A stretch of 64,000 nt of DNA from Planctomycetaceae bacterium (GCA_021732415.1 JAKFVC010000034.1:1-64000), one strand, 5' to 3'. Positions 1-9,871 are shown, counted from the stretch's first letter. Notes: generated by a model not told the origin, from the letters alone. Program-made: numbers and translations.

Positions 1-204
1 AGTCGGGCCAAGACTGCTTTTACCCTCATTGTGAGTGCCTGATCCTTAGGTATTCCCTGGTGAGAACTCCATCAGTTTGTGCCGCGGCGATTGCGAATTC
101 ATATCGTTATTCTATTGCAAAGTACTACGACTTCTTTTGGGTCAGAACATCTCGCAGCGTAGACGGATGCTACGCTGCATTCCGCAAATAGAAGGATCGC
201 CATC
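1..204. other. Upstream region of the first gene
   Basis: No gene is recognised in this stretch. It ends with GAAGGA about eight bases before the ATG at 205, a good ribosome-binding site. I do not see a promoter I can defend. An antisense reading frame that runs from the first gene into this region is a shadow of the coding strand. Confidence 0.5.
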
Positions 205-2196
205 ATGAGACATTATAGTCTCTCCGCTGCAGTGCTTCTGGCGTTCGCCGCTGGATCGCTGAGCGGTTGCGCCACAACGGGAGTTGGGGGCTTCGCCGCT
301 TCGAAGGCTCACAAGATTGAAGCGCAATACGATATGGCCCGCTTGGCTGAGTCCGAGGGGCATAACGACAAGGCGCGGGAAGTCTACGAGGGGATCTATA
401 AGAAAGATCCCCAGAACGCTCAGGTTTGTCATCGCCTGGGAATTGTCCACGCCAAGCAATCCAACTATGAAGCAGCGAAACGCTACTTCAACGAGGCTCA
501 CACGCTGCGACCGTCCGACCCGGAAATCTTGAACGATCTGGGTTACACTTCCTACCTGTCCAACGATCTGGCGCAGGCGGAAGAGGCCTTGGGGAAGGCG
601 ATCAAGTTGGATCCCCGCAACCATCGGGCGACCAACAATCTGGCGCTGGTCGTCGGCACACAAGGCCGTCTCGACGAGAGCTATCGCTTGTTCCGGATGG
701 TCAACAAAGAGGCCGAAGCACACTCCAATGTGGCTTACCTCTATGCCCAGCAGGGCCAGGGGAAGCAGGCTCTGGAGCATTACAGCCAGGCCTTGAACAT
801 CGATCCCCAAATGAAAAATGCCGGTAATGCGATGATCGAAATCGCTCGCCTGCAGCAGAAGATGGAAGCTGATCGCAGCAGTGATCGGACGGAACTGGCG
901 AATCGGTATCAGCCGACTCCCGCTGTGCAACAAGTCTCTGTGGCGACGCCCGCTGTCGCCCCGGCAATGCCTCAGTTGAATGACGTGATCGCCGATGCCC
1001 GGGCCGCTGAACGGGCTCCCGCGGTGGAAATCGTGGCCGAACGTCCTGCCCGCTCGGTCGCCGCAATTGAGCAACAACCGGCGACCCCGGTGGCTGCTGC
1101 CCCGGTCATCGAAGAAACTCCGGCTGCTCCGGTTGAAACCGAGACTGAAGTGGCGGGGACGGAAGAGAACCCGTTCCTGCCGCCAACAACACCTGAAATC
1201 AAGCCGGCCGCCAAGCCCGAAGTGGCGGTCGCGGTTGTCTCACCGGTGGCGACCGCTGCCAAGCCCGTTCCTGCTAAGGCGAACGAATTCTTCGAAGAAG
1301 TGGAAGAACGCGATGTCGACGAGAAGGATTTTGAAGTCGCCACCGAGAAACCAGTAGCCCAGCCGGTCATCACCCCTGCTCCTCGTGTCCAGCCCTTGGC
1401 GAATGTTGCCGACAACGTCAATACTTCGGAACTCAAGACCCCGGAAATTACAACGGTGGACTATGTGGCGCTCTGTCCGCAAGCCGGTGATAAGGTCAAG
1501 TTGCTCCTCGTCAACATGAATTCGAACGATGTCAGCCAGATCAAGCCGGCGTTGCACAAGCTGGGTGAACTGGCTGATGAGGGAACCGGATCAGAGCCCG
1601 CAATTCGAGCGGCCTTGAAGCACACGGACTCGTATGTGCGGATCCATGCTGCCCTGGCTCTCTGGCGAATCAAGCAAAACACCGAGGAGACTCTGCCGGT
1701 CTTCCTGGAAGGTCTGCAAAGCACAGACGCCGGTGTGCGATCATTCGCGGCGACGGCTCTGGCGATGGGACCCCAAACGGATTCCGTAATCGAACCTTTG
1801 ACTGCGGCGTTGACCGATTCCAATCCCTTCGTCCGGTTGCATGCGGCTGAGACGCTGTATCAATATGAAGGACAGGAAGAGGCCGCCACTCAAGTCATCG
1901 TGGCCCAGTTGAACGACAAGGAAGCCAATGTTCGCTGGCTGGCCACGTTCATCCTGGGCGAGATTCATCCCGAGTCGGAAGTGGCCGTGAAAGCTCTGAC
2001 CGACGCGTTGAAGGACAGCGACAACCGGATTCGCGCCGGAGCCGCCTTCGCCCTGGGGGGATTCGGGGCTCAAGCTTCGCCCGCGTTGCCAGAACTGAAA
2101 AAGCTGACGAGCGATGCTCAAGCGGACGTTCGCAAAGCGGCTGAAGAAGCGGTTCGCGACATCGAACACAGCTCGGTGCAAGCCAGTTCGAAATAG
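205..2196 (+). CDS. TPR and HEAT-repeat lipoprotein
   Basis: This is a 663-residue exported lipoprotein. The N-terminus is a hydrophobic signal ending in a lipobox (LSGC, Cys near residue 22), so it is probably membrane-anchored on the periplasmic face. Residues about 40-220 contain tetratricopeptide repeats, with helix pairs that include DPQNAQVCHRLG and DPRNHRATNNLA. Residues about 225-430 form a Pro/Ala/Glu/Val-rich low-complexity linker. Residues about 450-655 are HEAT-like repeats, with recurring VRxxAAxAL-type helices. Both repeat types are protein-binding scaffolds, so an assembly or scaffolding role is an inference and no catalytic motif is visible. GAAGGA lies about eight bases upstream of the ATG, and a strong terminator follows the stop codon, so the gene is probably transcribed alone. 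Confidence 0.85.
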   Translation: MRHYSLSAAVLLAFAAGSLSGCATTGVGGFAASKAHKIEAQYDMARLAESEGHNDKAREVYEGIYKKDPQNAQVCHRLGIVHAKQSNYEAAKRYFNEAHTLRPSDPEILNDLGYTSYLSNDLAQAEEALGKAIKLDPRNHRATNNLALVVGTQGRLDESYRLFRMVNKEAEAHSNVAYLYAQQGQGKQALEHYSQALNIDPQMKNAGNAMIEIARLQQKMEADRSSDRTELANRYQPTPAVQQVSVATPAVAPAMPQLNDVIADARAAERAPAVEIVAERPARSVAAIEQQPATPVAAAPVIEETPAAPVETETEVAGTEENPFLPPTTPEIKPAAKPEVAVAVVSPVATAAKPVPAKANEFFEEVEERDVDEKDFEVATEKPVAQPVITPAPRVQPLANVADNVNTSELKTPEITTVDYVALCPQAGDKVKLLLVNMNSNDVSQIKPALHKLGELADEGTGSEPAIRAALKHTDSYVRIHAALALWRIKQNTEETLPVFLEGLQSTDAGVRSFAATALAMGPQTDSVIEPLTAALTDSNPFVRLHAAETLYQYEGQEEAATQVIVAQLNDKEANVRWLATFILGEIHPESEVAVKALTDALKDSDNRIRAGAAFALGGFGAQASPALPELKKLTSDAQADVRKAAEEAVRDIEHSSVQASSK

Positions 2197-2224
2197 TTCG
2201 CCTGAGCAAGATGAGTTAGAACTT

Positions 2225-2265
2225 TAAAAACCCTCACCGGTGACCCAGCCGGTGGGGGTTTTTCT
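2225..2265 (+). terminator. Rho-independent terminator
   Basis: A GC-rich stem (ACCCTCACCGG pairing with CCGGTGGGGGT) with a short loop is followed by a run of T. It lies about 30 bases after the stop codon of the TPR/HEAT lipoprotein. Confidence 0.85.
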
Positions 2266-3085
2266 TTTGATATCGCGGCGGTGAACGCCGCTGTCTGCAT
2301 TCTTTGTGGGTTCGCGAGACGCCCCCAGTTGTTGCGGCATTTCATGGTACGTAGAGTCGAGGGGGCGCAACGCCCAGGCCGCACGATTGTTGTTGGTCTT
2401 CACCCCTGCCGGGGTGAAAATCGATTCGCGGCGTTCGGCTAAATTGATACCTGACCAGATGGATTGCCACGACCTGTCAACAATTGCCAAAAACTGGCCG
2501 TGTTTAAAGACGCGAGGCTGGTAATCGGAAGGTCTCCCGGGACAAGTCGCTGGTATGTTTGAGATTGATGCAGGAACGACCCCGGGCAAGGTCTATAACG
2601 AATTTGTCGCCAGAAGGATTGGAATTTCGGGACTTCGCATACGAATCGATCAACGATTTGAGCATTCGGAAGCGTGCTGAAAAACATTGCGATGCCGGCA
2701 TCGGGATTGACTCTTCGGAAGTAGCACTCGTTCGGAATGGAATCTGCAACTTGAGTTCTGAACCGCTGTGATGCCTCGCTCGTCAGAATCAAAATCACAA
2801 GATGCCGCACCTCGGAATTTGCGACAATCGTCCCTGAGAAAATTGCCCTCAGGCACTCTGTCTAGGACAGTTGTGTTGACACATGATGTGTTGCTCGTGT
2901 GATCGGAACTCATTTTTTGATCGAACCTTACGACATCGAAATGTTGGCCGTCGTTGGTTCGAACCCGAGGTTAATTACTTGAAAGCAACTATAGACGCGC
3001 GATGACGCAACGTAGAATCTGAACTAGAATCGCTATGCCGTACGGCATGGTTTGAGAGTCATCTTAGGTAAGGGAAGGTCATCGC
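2266..3085. other. Gene-free region with short palindromes
   Basis: No convincing gene is seen in these 820 bases. Short reading frames on both strands lack ribosome-binding sites and recognisable protein character. The first part holds small palindromes such as GCGGCGGTGAACGCCGC (near 2275) and an 8-bp-arm palindrome at 2399-2418 (TTCACCCC/GGGGTGAA). These resemble the intergenic palindromes seen elsewhere in the window. The last part precedes the efflux adaptor gene and may carry its promoter, but I cannot point to one. Confidence 0.5.
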
Positions 3086-4519
3086 GTGCCTGAAACTGCA
3101 ACTCGAACCGGTTGGTACTTGAAGACACTGACGGTCGTTGCTCTGGCTGCTGCCGCCGGATTCGGAGGCTTCAAGCTGGGGCACAACGAAGCGGTTGCGG
3201 TGTTGACCGTGAACGATAACGAGGACCCGCAAGTCGGTCGGCCGGTAACGCCGGGGGCAGAAGTCGTGGCGGGTGACAGCCCGACAGTGCGGCTGAGCTC
3301 TGAGGCCGAAGCGGCGCTGGGGGTCAAGACGGCCGCGGTGCGAACTGCTCCCCATAGCGACTCGCTGATGCTGACAGGATCGCTGTTGCTCGATTCGAAT
3401 CGCCTCGCATATGTCCATTCGCGATTCTCTGGTGAAGTTGTCTCGATCGGGACGATCGCCCCTCTGGCCCATGAATTCGCCGCTCAGCAGGGTGGTCTCC
3501 GACCCATTCGCGTCGGCGATGTGGTTAAGAAAGGCCAGCTTCTCGCCGTGGTGTGGAGCAAAGAAGTTGGAGAAAAGAAGAGCGATCTGGTCGACGCATT
3601 GTCCCGCGTGAATACGTCACGCACGACCTTGGAACGCTTGGAAGGCCTGGAACGAGGTGCCGTTTCAGTTCAGATCGTTCGCGAAGCACGCCGTACGTAT
3701 GAAGCTGATTTGATCGCCGTGGATCGGGCCGAACGGACGCTTCGTTCGTGGCGCGAGACCGAGGAAGAAATTCAAGAGGTTCACAAGGAAGCGGAACGCA
3801 TTCGCAACGGCGGAAAACAATGTGCCGATCATTACCGCGAAACTTGGGCGAACGTCGAAATCCGGGCTCCCCTGGATGGAACGCTATTAGAAAATAATGT
3901 CTCGCTGGGCGAAATTATCGACAGCAACATGGTGCTGTTTAAGGTCGCCGATCTGTCTCGTATGGGCGTTCTGGCCAATGTCTATGAAGAGGACTTGCCC
4001 AAGCTGACTTCATTGCCCGCGACCCAACGTCAGTGGCAGGTGCGATTGAAATCGGAACCCGAGATCGCCGCGATTGAAGGCAATTTTGAAGTCGTCGGCA
4101 ATGTGATTGATCCCGGTCAACACACGGCGGCCGTGATCGGATGGATTTCCAATCCGCAGGAAAAACTGCGAGTGGGCCAGTTCATCACGACAGAGATCAA
4201 ATTGCCCGCAGTTTCTGACGCGGTAGTCGTGCCCAATTCTGCGGTCATCGACGAGGGGACACGTGCCTTCGTCTTCGTCGCGGACAAGTCGGCCGAGCAC
4301 CAGTACCAGATCTGGCCAGTCGACGTACTCCGCCGCGGACGAGACTACGCGTTGCTCGCCAAGAACTCGACCGCGACATCGGAATCGGCAAAACAGCATC
4401 CGCCGCTGCAAGAAGGCGAGCGAGTTGTGACTGCTGGCAATTTGGAGTTGTATGGTGTCCTGCAGGATAAAGCAGCGACAGTTGCGGCCAGCAAGACAGC
4501 GACGACGAAGACCAACTGA
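3086..4519 (+). CDS. RND efflux periplasmic adaptor (HlyD/CusB-like)
   Basis: This 477-residue membrane-fusion protein should bridge the inner-membrane pump encoded next to an outer-membrane channel. One hydrophobic segment near residues 14-28 anchors it. A biotinyl-lipoyl half-motif follows (VGDVVKKGQLLAVVW, near residue 150). A charged helical hairpin occupies about 165-250, and the second lipoyl half follows (IRAPLDGTLLENNVSLGEII, about 257-276). Beta-barrel and membrane-proximal domains come after, with VVVPNSAVI near 385. The start is GTG at 3086, preceded by AAGGGAAGG at good spacing. Its neighbour is a CzcA/CusA-type pump, so the substrate is probably a metal ion, but no His/Met-rich metal-binding N-terminus is visible. 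The 290-base gap to the pump contains an inverted repeat. Confidence 0.88.
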   Translation: MPETATRTGWYLKTLTVVALAAAAGFGGFKLGHNEAVAVLTVNDNEDPQVGRPVTPGAEVVAGDSPTVRLSSEAEAALGVKTAAVRTAPHSDSLMLTGSLLLDSNRLAYVHSRFSGEVVSIGTIAPLAHEFAAQQGGLRPIRVGDVVKKGQLLAVVWSKEVGEKKSDLVDALSRVNTSRTTLERLEGLERGAVSVQIVREARRTYEADLIAVDRAERTLRSWRETEEEIQEVHKEAERIRNGGKQCADHYRETWANVEIRAPLDGTLLENNVSLGEIIDSNMVLFKVADLSRMGVLANVYEEDLPKLTSLPATQRQWQVRLKSEPEIAAIEGNFEVVGNVIDPGQHTAAVIGWISNPQEKLRVGQFITTEIKLPAVSDAVVVPNSAVIDEGTRAFVFVADKSAEHQYQIWPVDVLRRGRDYALLAKNSTATSESAKQHPPLQEGERVVTAGNLELYGVLQDKAATVAASKTATTKTN

Positions 4520-4532
4520 GAGATTTACGAAG

Positions 4533-4703
4533 AGTTTTTGCCACAGATTGACACAGATTAAACACGGATTGGGTCATCCTCTGCAGGAGATGACCTGAAT
4601 CTCCACGTTATCTTGCAGCTCATTGATTCGAGGATCAGGACCGGGTGAGATTGACTCTGTCTGAATCCGTGTTTCATCCGTGTTAATCCGTAGCTGAAAA
4701 AGC
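4533..4703. repeat. Inverted repeat, family F (ACACGGATT type)
   Basis: The left arm contains CACAGATTAAACACGGATT and the right arm contains AATCCGTGTTTCATCCGTG and TTAATCCGTAG, so the ends are imperfect inverted copies. The element fills most of the gap between adaptor and pump. A related pair lies at 39385-39516. Confidence 0.6.
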
Positions 4704-4810
4704 TTCGTCATCAGGCCGCTGTCGATCCTCAACGCGCTGGAATTGATGCCATCGCGCGCTCCCAACGCCCATTTCTCAATGGCTGTTTCCCCTACGCAAA
4801 GTGTATTGAG

Positions 4811-7800
4811 ATGATTCGTCGTTTAATCGCATGGGCAGTGGAAAGCCGGCTGGTTGTCATCCTGCTGTCTTTGTCCCTGGTTGCCATGGGAACTTATTCA
4901 TTCATCCATTTGAACGTCGAAGCCTACCCCGATCCGGCACCCGCCATTGTGGAAGTCATTACGCAGTATCCGGGTGCCTCCGCCGAGGAAGTCGAACGCG
5001 AAGTCACGATTCCCCTGGAAGTCGCCCTGGCGGGTATTCCCGGGATGAAGTCGACTCGCAGCAAGTCGCTGTTCGGCCTGTCGCACGTACGTAATCAGTT
5101 TGAATATGGCGTCGACTTCTTCCGAGCCCGCCTGGAAGTTCTGAACCGCATCTACACGGCGTCATTGCCCGAAAAGGTGAAACCCGAACTCGCCAATACG
5201 TCTCCGACTGGGGAAATCTACCGCTACATCTTGCGCGGCCCTAAAGACGCCGCCGGCCGAGATGTTTACAACTCGGCCGATCTGAAGGGGCTGCAGGATT
5301 GGGTTCTCGAAAAGGAGTTTCGCCGCATCCCGCGCATCGCGGATGTGGTTTCGTTTGGTGGAACTGTCAAACGCTACGAGGTGCAGCCAGACCCAGAACG
5401 CATGAAGGCCTTTGGCATCACCCTGAAGCAACTGTCCGAGGCGGTCGAACGCAACAATTCCAATGTCGGCGGCGACTTCGTAGTGGAAGGCCCGACCGTG
5501 CAGGCCGTTCGTGGATTGGGACTGGTCGGTGGTGGCCGCGATCCTTCTCGGACTTTCCCGCAGGATGCCGCTCCGCCAGTGGTTGCACTGCATCTGCGCA
5601 AGGGAGAAGACCGGCGACTCAAAGAACTGCGGAATATCGTTTTGTCGTCGACGAACAACGTTCCCGTCCGTGTCGGCGATGTGGTTGATGGCGGCGTGTA
5701 TTCGTCGAATACGATTTCCAAACAAACCGGTGTCGTCGTCGGGGCTCAACCGCGACAGGGGCAGGTCGCGGTCAGCCGCCCGTTACTGACGACGAACGGT
5801 GAGGAAGCTCGCGACGCCAAGGGGTTGCGTCTCTGGGAAGATCGACCCGATGTCGTGCAGGGAATCGTGCTCCTCCGCAAGAATGAGCAATCTCTCCCCG
5901 CGCTACTGGACGTGAAGGCCAAGATCGCGGAACTCAATGCGAATTCCGCGCGCTTGCTGCCCGGTGTGCAGGTCGAAACTATTTACGACCGCACCAAGCT
6001 GGTCGACCTGACCAGTCACACGGTAGAAGAAAACGTCCTCGTTGGTATCGGGCTGGTGACACTGATTCTGCTGGTCTTTTTGAATCACGTTCGCAGTGCC
6101 ATCATCGTGGCGATCAACATTCCACTCGCCCTGCTCTTTGCGTTGTCGGTGCTCTATTTCCGTGGCAAAAGTGCCAATCTGTTGTCATTGGGAGCGGTGG
6201 ACTTCGGCATTATTGTGGACTCATCAGTGATCATGGTCGAGGCCATCTACCGCTACGTCAGCAGCGGCGAACGCTCGGACCTACCCTTAAAGGACCGGAT
6301 CCTGAAGGCGTCTGGTGAGGTCGAACGGAGCCTGTTCTTCTCGACCATCATCATGGTCTTCGCGTTGCTGCCGTTGTTCACGATGCAGGGCCCGGAAGGT
6401 CAGATCTTCGGTCCAATGGCCGATACGTACGCGTTTGCCCTGGGCGGCGCGCTCATCATGAGCCTCACCTTGTCTCCGGTGCTGTGCCGGATGTTGTTTA
6501 CCAAGCTCAAACCGTCCAAGGACAATTTCCTCGTTCGGAATCTCAAGAATGTTTATCTGTGGCAGTTGCGCTGGGCGTTGAAGTACCGCGTCGTCAGCGT
6601 GGGCATCTTCCTGGGGCTGACTGTCGCCACGATCGCGATCCTGCCCTTCATGGGGGCTGAGTTCATGCCCGAATTGGAAGAGGGCAACGTCTATGTCCGC
6701 GGTACGTTCCCGGTGAATGCGTCGCTCGATGAGGTTGCTTCCAAGGCGGCGACGGCTCGCAAGATCCTGCAAAAATACCCGGAAACGACGCTCATTTTGA
6801 ATCAAATGGGACGTCCCGGCGACGGTACCGACCCGACCGGTTTCTACAACTGCGAGTTCTCCGTTCCGCTACGTCCCGCCGAAGAATGGCCCAAGGTCAT
6901 GCCGCAAACCGGGCTGGCTCGCTGGCTGCATGGACCGTTCCGAGCCCGCTCGAAACCGGAACTCGTCGAAGAGATGAATGCCGATCTGGCTGAGCAAGTC
7001 GTTGGAGTCGACTGGAACTTTTCGCAGTACATTCGCGACAACGTCCTCGAGACTTTGTCCGGTGTGAAGGGCGAGAACGCCATCAAGATCATTGGTCCCG
7101 ACCTCGATGAACTCGAACGGATCGCCGAGCAGTGTAAGACTCGCCTCAACAGCGTCCAGGGCATTGCCAACGTCGGTATCTTCCGTATCAAGGGGCAGGC
7201 GAATTTGGAGTTCGCCGTCGACCGCGAGAAGTGTGCCCAGTGGAACGTCGCGGTGGCTGACGTGCAGGACGTGCTGTCGACTGCGGTCGGCGGGCAGACG
7301 CTGACGCAGGTCGTCGAAGGCGAACGCAAATATGATGTGACCCTACGCTGGCCCGAGAAGCTGCGGCATAACGAGCAAACGATTCTCGACATCCCGGTGG
7401 AAGTTGTGAAGAACCGGTTGACGATTCGTTCGGCTGATTATTCCAATGGCAACTCGAACGACGCTGCGGCGGGAAGCCTCGACTTCGCCGGTGCCAACCG
7501 TGGACTCCCGGCACTCTCGGGAAGTAAGTCGACATCGGGGACCACCGAGATGACCCACGTGCCACGCCGCCGCGTGCGAGACCTCGTCAGTCCTCTGGGA
7601 CCTGACGGTGAACCGGTACAAAACGGTCAGTTTGTGCGTTCTGGGGCATCGACCATTTACCGCGAACAAGGCAATCGCCTGATCGCGGTGAAGTTCAGCG
7701 TTCGCGGTCGCGACCTGGCGGGTGCCGTCGCGGAAGCTCAAGAGAAAACCGCCGACTTGATCAAAGGCCCGTACCGCGTCGAGTGGAGCGGTGAGTTCCA

Positions 7801-8332
7801 GGAAATGCAGGAAGCCGTCCATCGCCTGACGCTGTCGGCCGCGTTGTCGCTGGTGTTGATCGTGGTGCTGTTGTATCTAGCCCTGCGGTCGTTGCTGGAT
7901 GTCGGCGTGGTCCTTTCAAATGTGGTCGTCATGTGCATCGGCGGCATCTGGGCCTTGATGCTGACCGGCGAGAATTTCAATATCTCGGCAGGTGTCGGGT
8001 TCATCTCCGTCTTGGGTGTCGGCATCATGAATGGGCTGTTGCTGATTTCGAGATTCAATCAAGCGAGATCGCATGATGTCCCGCTGCACGAGGCGCTGGT
8101 CGACGGCATCGACAAGTTGATCCGCCCCCTCACGATGACGGCCCTGGCGGCGATTTTCGGACTGTTGCCCGCGGCCATGTCGACCAAGATCGGATCCGAA
8201 ACTCAGCGTCCGCTGGCGATCGTTGTCGTCGGGGGCATGATCACGACGCTGTTCTTCGTGAATCTGTTGCCAGTGCTTTACAGCTACTATGGCGACCGCA
8301 AGCCACCGGAAGGCGCAGGCATCGGCCACTAA
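4811..8332 (+). CDS. RND efflux pump, heavy-metal (CzcA/CusA) type
   Basis: This 1173-residue inner-membrane proton antiporter is the pump of the tripartite system. It has the RND plan: TM1 at the N-terminus, a large periplasmic loop, TM2-6, a second loop, and TM8-12 at the C-terminus. The N-terminal porter sequence (PGASAEEVEREVTIPLE, then SLFGLSHV) matches the metal-efflux branch. TM4 carries DFGIIVDSS near residues 464-472, keeping the two family Asp residues; the usual DGAV is DSSV here. The protein is longer than the roughly 1040 residues usual for the family. The extra sequence lies mainly in the first periplasmic loop (about 240-345) and in a Gly/Ser/Asn-rich stretch near 875-920. The substrate is unknown. 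It is probably co-expressed with the adaptor, but the ribosome-binding site is weak. Confidence 0.9.
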   Translation: MIRRLIAWAVESRLVVILLSLSLVAMGTYSFIHLNVEAYPDPAPAIVEVITQYPGASAEEVEREVTIPLEVALAGIPGMKSTRSKSLFGLSHVRNQFEYGVDFFRARLEVLNRIYTASLPEKVKPELANTSPTGEIYRYILRGPKDAAGRDVYNSADLKGLQDWVLEKEFRRIPRIADVVSFGGTVKRYEVQPDPERMKAFGITLKQLSEAVERNNSNVGGDFVVEGPTVQAVRGLGLVGGGRDPSRTFPQDAAPPVVALHLRKGEDRRLKELRNIVLSSTNNVPVRVGDVVDGGVYSSNTISKQTGVVVGAQPRQGQVAVSRPLLTTNGEEARDAKGLRLWEDRPDVVQGIVLLRKNEQSLPALLDVKAKIAELNANSARLLPGVQVETIYDRTKLVDLTSHTVEENVLVGIGLVTLILLVFLNHVRSAIIVAINIPLALLFALSVLYFRGKSANLLSLGAVDFGIIVDSSVIMVEAIYRYVSSGERSDLPLKDRILKASGEVERSLFFSTIIMVFALLPLFTMQGPEGQIFGPMADTYAFALGGALIMSLTLSPVLCRMLFTKLKPSKDNFLVRNLKNVYLWQLRWALKYRVVSVGIFLGLTVATIAILPFMGAEFMPELEEGNVYVRGTFPVNASLDEVASKAATARKILQKYPETTLILNQMGRPGDGTDPTGFYNCEFSVPLRPAEEWPKVMPQTGLARWLHGPFRARSKPELVEEMNADLAEQVVGVDWNFSQYIRDNVLETLSGVKGENAIKIIGPDLDELERIAEQCKTRLNSVQGIANVGIFRIKGQANLEFAVDREKCAQWNVAVADVQDVLSTAVGGQTLTQVVEGERKYDVTLRWPEKLRHNEQTILDIPVEVVKNRLTIRSADYSNGNSNDAAAGSLDFAGANRGLPALSGSKSTSGTTEMTHVPRRRVRDLVSPLGPDGEPVQNGQFVRSGASTIYREQGNRLIAVKFSVRGRDLAGAVAEAQEKTADLIKGPYRVEWSGEFQEMQEAVHRLTLSAALSLVLIVVLLYLALRSLLDVGVVLSNVVVMCIGGIWALMLTGENFNISAGVGFISVLGVGIMNGLLLISRFNQARSHDVPLHEALVDGIDKLIRPLTMTALAAIFGLLPAAMSTKIGSETQRPLAIVVVGGMITTLFFVNLLPVLYSYYGDRKPPEGAGIGH

Positions 8333-8349
8333 TGCGAACGCAGTTCGCC

Positions 8350-8499
8350 GTAGCCCGACTCTCCGAGTCGGGTGAGTCGCCTTCAAGCGAAGCGCAGAAG
8401 GCGACATTTTCAAAAGCCAGTTGGAAAATGACTGCCGCAATTTACGTTGAGTTGGGAGATTTCTGAACGAAGATTACCCGACTCGGAGAGTCAGGCTAC
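8350..8499. repeat. Inverted-repeat element, family A
   Basis: Two inverted copies of a 24-bp unit (8350-8373 and 8476-8499) flank about 100 bases. Each unit is itself palindromic around GACTCTCCGAGTC. The element lies in the convergent gap between the pump gene and the outer-membrane factor gene. Other family A sites are 19200-19345, 32414-32486, 33715-33738 and 55546-55569. Confidence 0.85.
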
Positions 8500-8515
8500 A
8501 GGTTCGGCTGACGCC

Positions 8516-9871
8516 TCATTCCTTCGGCGGTACATCAGGCGCCGCCGGTGCCGCGGCCGGTTCAGGCTCGGGCAGAAACAGTGCCGGGTTCGCTGGGAAT
8601 TCATCCATCTGCAACAACCCGGCAATCTCCGCCGCTGAGAGTATCCGTGACTCCTGAGCGGTGATGTAATCCAAGTTCGCTTCGAAATACGTTCGTTGTG
8701 TCTGCAGTAGCCGCGAGATATCAAACTGGCCTCGGGCATAGGCACTTTGGACCAGCGTTAGAGTACGCTTCGCGTCCGGCAAGATCCCCTCTTCGTAGCG
8801 TTTCACCTGCTCGTTGGCCGCATGGAATCGGGCCAGTGCATCTGCAAGCTGTCTGGTCAGAGAGTTATGCAGCGTATCCCGTGCGGCCACCGTCCGTCGC
8901 ACGAACGCGTCGGCTGCGAGAATATTGCCCTGGTTCCTGTTCCAGATGGGAATGTCGACGTAGACACCGACCAGCCCAGCCGTATTGGGCGACTGCTGAG
9001 TGTATTGCACACCACCCTGCAGGGTGACGTTGGGTTTGGGTTCCAGTTCGGCTCGTTGCAGCAACAGCATTGCGCGGCTGATGTCGATGTTGGCGATCTG
9101 CACGAAGGGACTGTTCGTTACCACCTGGGTCAAGACTCCGGCGTCGTCGAATTCGGGCAAGGGAACTGCCAGGTCGCCGGTGACCTTATTGACAACCAGA
9201 TCGGGCACGCCCATGGTCGCGGGCAGTTGTTTCAAGCGACCGTTACGCAACATCCGCACGCTTTCCAATGAGGCTTCTGCCCGCTGCCGTTCGACTCGCA
9301 ACAACAAGAGATCGGTCTCGCTGACCTGATCGGCTTTGAACAGATCCTGGCTGGTCTTTTCCGAGCGTTTGGCGAGCTGCAGGATCATTTCCAGAATCGT
9401 GGTCCGTTGCTGAGCCGACAGAGCCGCGTAGAAATCTTGGCGCACCAGGGTGATGATCTCATAGCGCCGGCGCACCTGATCCCATTCGGTCTGTTTGACC
9501 GTTTCGTTGGCCGCGGCCATGTCCAGGCCGCGCTTGCCTCGACGCAGAATTTCCTGCGTAAAGCCCAGGCTATAGTTGCTGCCTGGTGTCCGGGTGATGG
9601 TTTGCGGATTACCGCTATCCATCCGCGGATTCGGGTACAGGCTGGACTGCACGTACTTGCCACGGGCCTCTTCTGTCTGAGCGTATCCCTCGGCCAGTTG
9701 CGGGTGGTGTTGGAGGGCAATGTTAACGCACTGATCCAGAGCGAACGCGGGATTGGCGACCGACAAGACCTCTGGCTGAGGCTCCTGGGCTTCAATGAAG
9801 GGAAGCGGTGCCGCAAATCCCGTGATGATGATCGCCAGCCAAACGAGTGGCTTCAAGTTGCCCTGAAACAT
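8516..9871 (-). CDS. Outer-membrane efflux protein (TolC/CzcC family)
   Basis: This 451-residue protein is the likely outer-membrane channel for the adaptor and pump encoded convergently. A signal peptide (MFQGNLKPLVWLAIIITGFA) is followed by two OEP repeats rich in long amphipathic helices. FALDQCVNIALQHHPQLAEGYAQ is typical of the first helix of the family, and SAYARGQFDISRLLQTQR of the late repeat. The C-terminus is Pro/Ala-rich. I chose the ATG at 9871, ten codons inside the longest frame, because GGAGGA precedes it at ideal spacing and the signal peptide begins there. Being on the opposite strand from its partners is unusual, so it has its own promoter. Confidence 0.88.
   Translation of the reverse strand: MFQGNLKPLVWLAIIITGFAAPLPFIEAQEPQPEVLSVANPAFALDQCVNIALQHHPQLAEGYAQTEEARGKYVQSSLYPNPRMDSGNPQTITRTPGSNYSLGFTQEILRRGKRGLDMAAANETVKQTEWDQVRRRYEIITLVRQDFYAALSAQQRTTILEMILQLAKRSEKTSQDLFKADQVSETDLLLLRVERQRAEASLESVRMLRNGRLKQLPATMGVPDLVVNKVTGDLAVPLPEFDDAGVLTQVVTNSPFVQIANIDISRAMLLLQRAELEPKPNVTLQGGVQYTQQSPNTAGLVGVYVDIPIWNRNQGNILAADAFVRRTVAARDTLHNSLTRQLADALARFHAANEQVKRYEEGILPDAKRTLTLVQSAYARGQFDISRLLQTQRTYFEANLDYITAQESRILSAAEIAGLLQMDEFPANPALFLPEPEPAAAPAAPDVPPKE

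Noticed and set aside
142-1077. Long reading frame on the minus strand
   Set aside because: It is fully antisense to the TPR/HEAT lipoprotein, has no ribosome-binding site or protein-like hydrophobic pattern, and follows the high GC third-position bias of the real gene.
2559-2771. Short plus-strand frame after the first terminator
   Set aside because: No ribosome-binding site, no family resemblance and no neighbour on the same strand at close spacing.
8350-8499. Simple rho-independent terminator for the pump gene
   Set aside because: The structure has no T-run and its units recur at other loci, so it is better described as a repeat element, though it may still affect transcript ends.
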